Of a stretch of DNA of 6,618 nucleotides, positions 5,626 to 6,618 are shown one piece after another. Both the position numbers and the translations under genes were made by a program. The notes beneath the pieces are model-generated. The model worked only from the letters and a program-made list of their open reading frames with translations. It did not search any database and was not told the DNA's origin. This stretch comes from a bacterium HR32. GTDB taxonomy: Bacteria > Sysuimicrobiota > Sysuimicrobiia > Sysuimicrobiales > Sysuimicrobiaceae. The stretch covers positions 1 to 6,618 of the forward strand of contig BEII01000099.1 in the NCBI GenBank assembly GCA_002898935.1. Direction: 5' to 3'. The stretch's first letter is position 1. Every line of letters begins with the position of its first letter.

Positions 5626-6618
5626 ATGAAGCTCCTCTCAGAACACACAGGACGTCCGGGGGGCAACGCGCGGGACGGCGCGGGAGCCGCGCCGCTCGGA
5701 ACCCTCCTCGTCCAGCAGGGCCTGCTGACGCCCGAGCAGCTAGAGGCGGCGCTGGCCGAGCAGCAGCGCACCGGCGAGCTGCTCGGCCGCACCCTCGTGG
5801 AGCGTGGGTACGTGTCCAAGCAGGCCTTGGGCGAGGCCCTCGCCTCCCAGCGCGGCTACGAGTACCTCAACCTGACGGAGACAGCCCTCGACGACTCGCT
5901 CGTGCGGTCGCTCCCCGAGTGGGTGGTGTCCCAGTACCGTGTCGTCCCGGTGCGGCGGGTCGGGGACGAGGTCGTCGTGGGGATGCTCGACCCCCGAGAT
6001 GTGGAGGCCATGGACGTGGTGGCCGCCCACCTGGGAGGCCGGGTGCGTCCGTTCTTCATCACGGAGGCCGACTTCGACTGGGCTCTGGTCCGGTTCTTCG
6101 GCGCAGAGCGCAGGGCGGGGGAGGCAGCCAGGGAGATGGTCCCCGAGGCGTCCCCGGTCTCCAGCGGGCCCCTGGCGGTGGAAGAGGCGGGCGCCGACGC
6201 GCCAGCCGTGCGCCTGCTGAACTCCGTGTTGGGAGACGCCATCCGCAGCGGGGCCACCGACGTGCACTTCGAGCCGGGCGCCGACGACGTGGGTGTACGG
6301 TTCCGCGTGGACGGCGTGCTGCGGGAGCGGCTACGGCTGCCCCACGCGGTGGCGTCCACGCTGGTGTCGCGGGTGAAGGTGCTGGCCGGCATGGACATCG
6401 GCGAACGCGTCCGACCTCAGGACGGCCGCATGGTGCTCTCCCTGGCCGGGCGGGAGTACGACGTCCGGGTGGCTACGGTGGGGGCCAGCTTTGGCGAGCG
6501 GATGACGCTGCGCCTGCTCAACACCCGGCAGGTCCTTCTGGGGTTCGACCGCCTGGGCCTCCACGCTGAGCAGAGGCGTCTGGTGGAAGAGCTGCTCGAA
6601 CGGCCGCACGGGATGATC
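5626..6618 (+). CDS. PilB/GspE/MshE-type secretion ATPase, partial (N-terminal 331 residues)
   Basis: The N-terminal part of a cytoplasmic hexameric ATPase powering type IV pilus extension or type II secretion. Residues 23-75 form the MshEN-type first domain: two 24-residue repeats (23-46 and 52-75) with LG near the start, G at position 10 and a final Gln, separated by exactly five residues. A second N-terminal part continues to about 150, then a linker rich in Pro/Ala/Glu. From about 190 the N2 domain of the catalytic core begins: AVRLLNSVLGDAIRSGATDV (194-213), HFEPG (214-218), FRVDGVLRE (226-234), VKVLAGMDIGERVRPQDGRM (250-269) and GERMTLRLLN (290-299). The window stops at RPHGMI (326-331), directly before the expected Walker A loop, so the nucleotide site is unseen. 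Start is uncertain: ATG at 5626 or 5608, neither with a clear ribosome site. PilB, GspE and MshE cannot be separated without downstream genes. Confidence 0.93.
   Translation, partial: MKLLSEHTGRPGGNARDGAGAAPLGTLLVQQGLLTPEQLEAALAEQQRTGELLGRTLVERGYVSKQALGEALASQRGYEYLNLTETALDDSLVRSLPEWVVSQYRVVPVRRVGDEVVVGMLDPRDVEAMDVVAAHLGGRVRPFFITEADFDWALVRFFGAERRAGEAAREMVPEASPVSSGPLAVEEAGADAPAVRLLNSVLGDAIRSGATDVHFEPGADDVGVRFRVDGVLRERLRLPHAVASTLVSRVKVLAGMDIGERVRPQDGRMVLSLAGREYDVRVATVGASFGERMTLRLLNTRQVLLGFDRLGLHAEQRRLVEELLERPHGMI

Noticed and set aside
5085..6569. A 494-codon plus-strand frame across the proline dehydrogenase and ATPase genes.
   Set aside because: Its product is Arg/Gly/Pro-rich without recognisable domains; the other frame (from 5626) encodes a clear PilB/GspE ATPase over the same bases.

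Overview
This is a dense stretch of a high-GC bacterial chromosome, roughly 70% G+C by eye. It carries six protein genes on both strands, no RNA genes, no recognisable mobile element and no CRISPR array. GTG and TTG starts are common, and the only AT-rich patch is a promoter region. The gene set fits a free-living, proline-using, secreting or piliated bacterium: a single-domain proline dehydrogenase of the Thermus/Deinococcus/Firmicutes size, and a PilB/GspE-type ATPase. I cannot name the phylum from six genes.

Layout. Bases 30-2078 (minus strand) hold a tight three-gene operon read right to left: a GntR/HutC-type regulator with a UTRA sensor domain, a TauE/SafE-family anion exporter whose start overlaps the regulator's stop, and a small DUF1634 membrane protein that starts 1 nt after the exporter's stop. 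A 25-bp inverted repeat (2096-2120) lies 17 bp upstream of the regulator and is a candidate operator for autoregulation. Next upstream, also on the minus strand, is a ZIP-family metal transporter of the GufA type (2208-2951). It is transcribed divergently from a GT39/PMT-like membrane glycosyltransferase (3112-4590, plus) across a 160-bp shared control region. The glycosyltransferase converges on a proline dehydrogenase (4598-5524, minus) with only 7 nt between the stops. Finally, a PilB/GspE/MshE-type secretion ATPase (from about 5626, plus) diverges from the proline dehydrogenase and runs off the right edge just before its Walker A loop.

How they work together. Only the GntR-TauE-DUF1634 set looks like a functional unit: a ligand-sensing repressor controlling an exporter, probably for sulfite or a small organosulfur or organic anion, plus its partner membrane protein. 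The other genes look like independent neighbours. The most informative detail elsewhere is that the ATPase carries a nearly canonical tandem 24-residue MshEN motif, which in MshE binds cyclic di-GMP.

No intergenic stretch exceeds 160 bp. Bases 1-29 lie downstream of the DUF1634 gene and hold nothing I can identify. I found no strong sign of an undescribed system. The findings are second-look items on an otherwise ordinary region.
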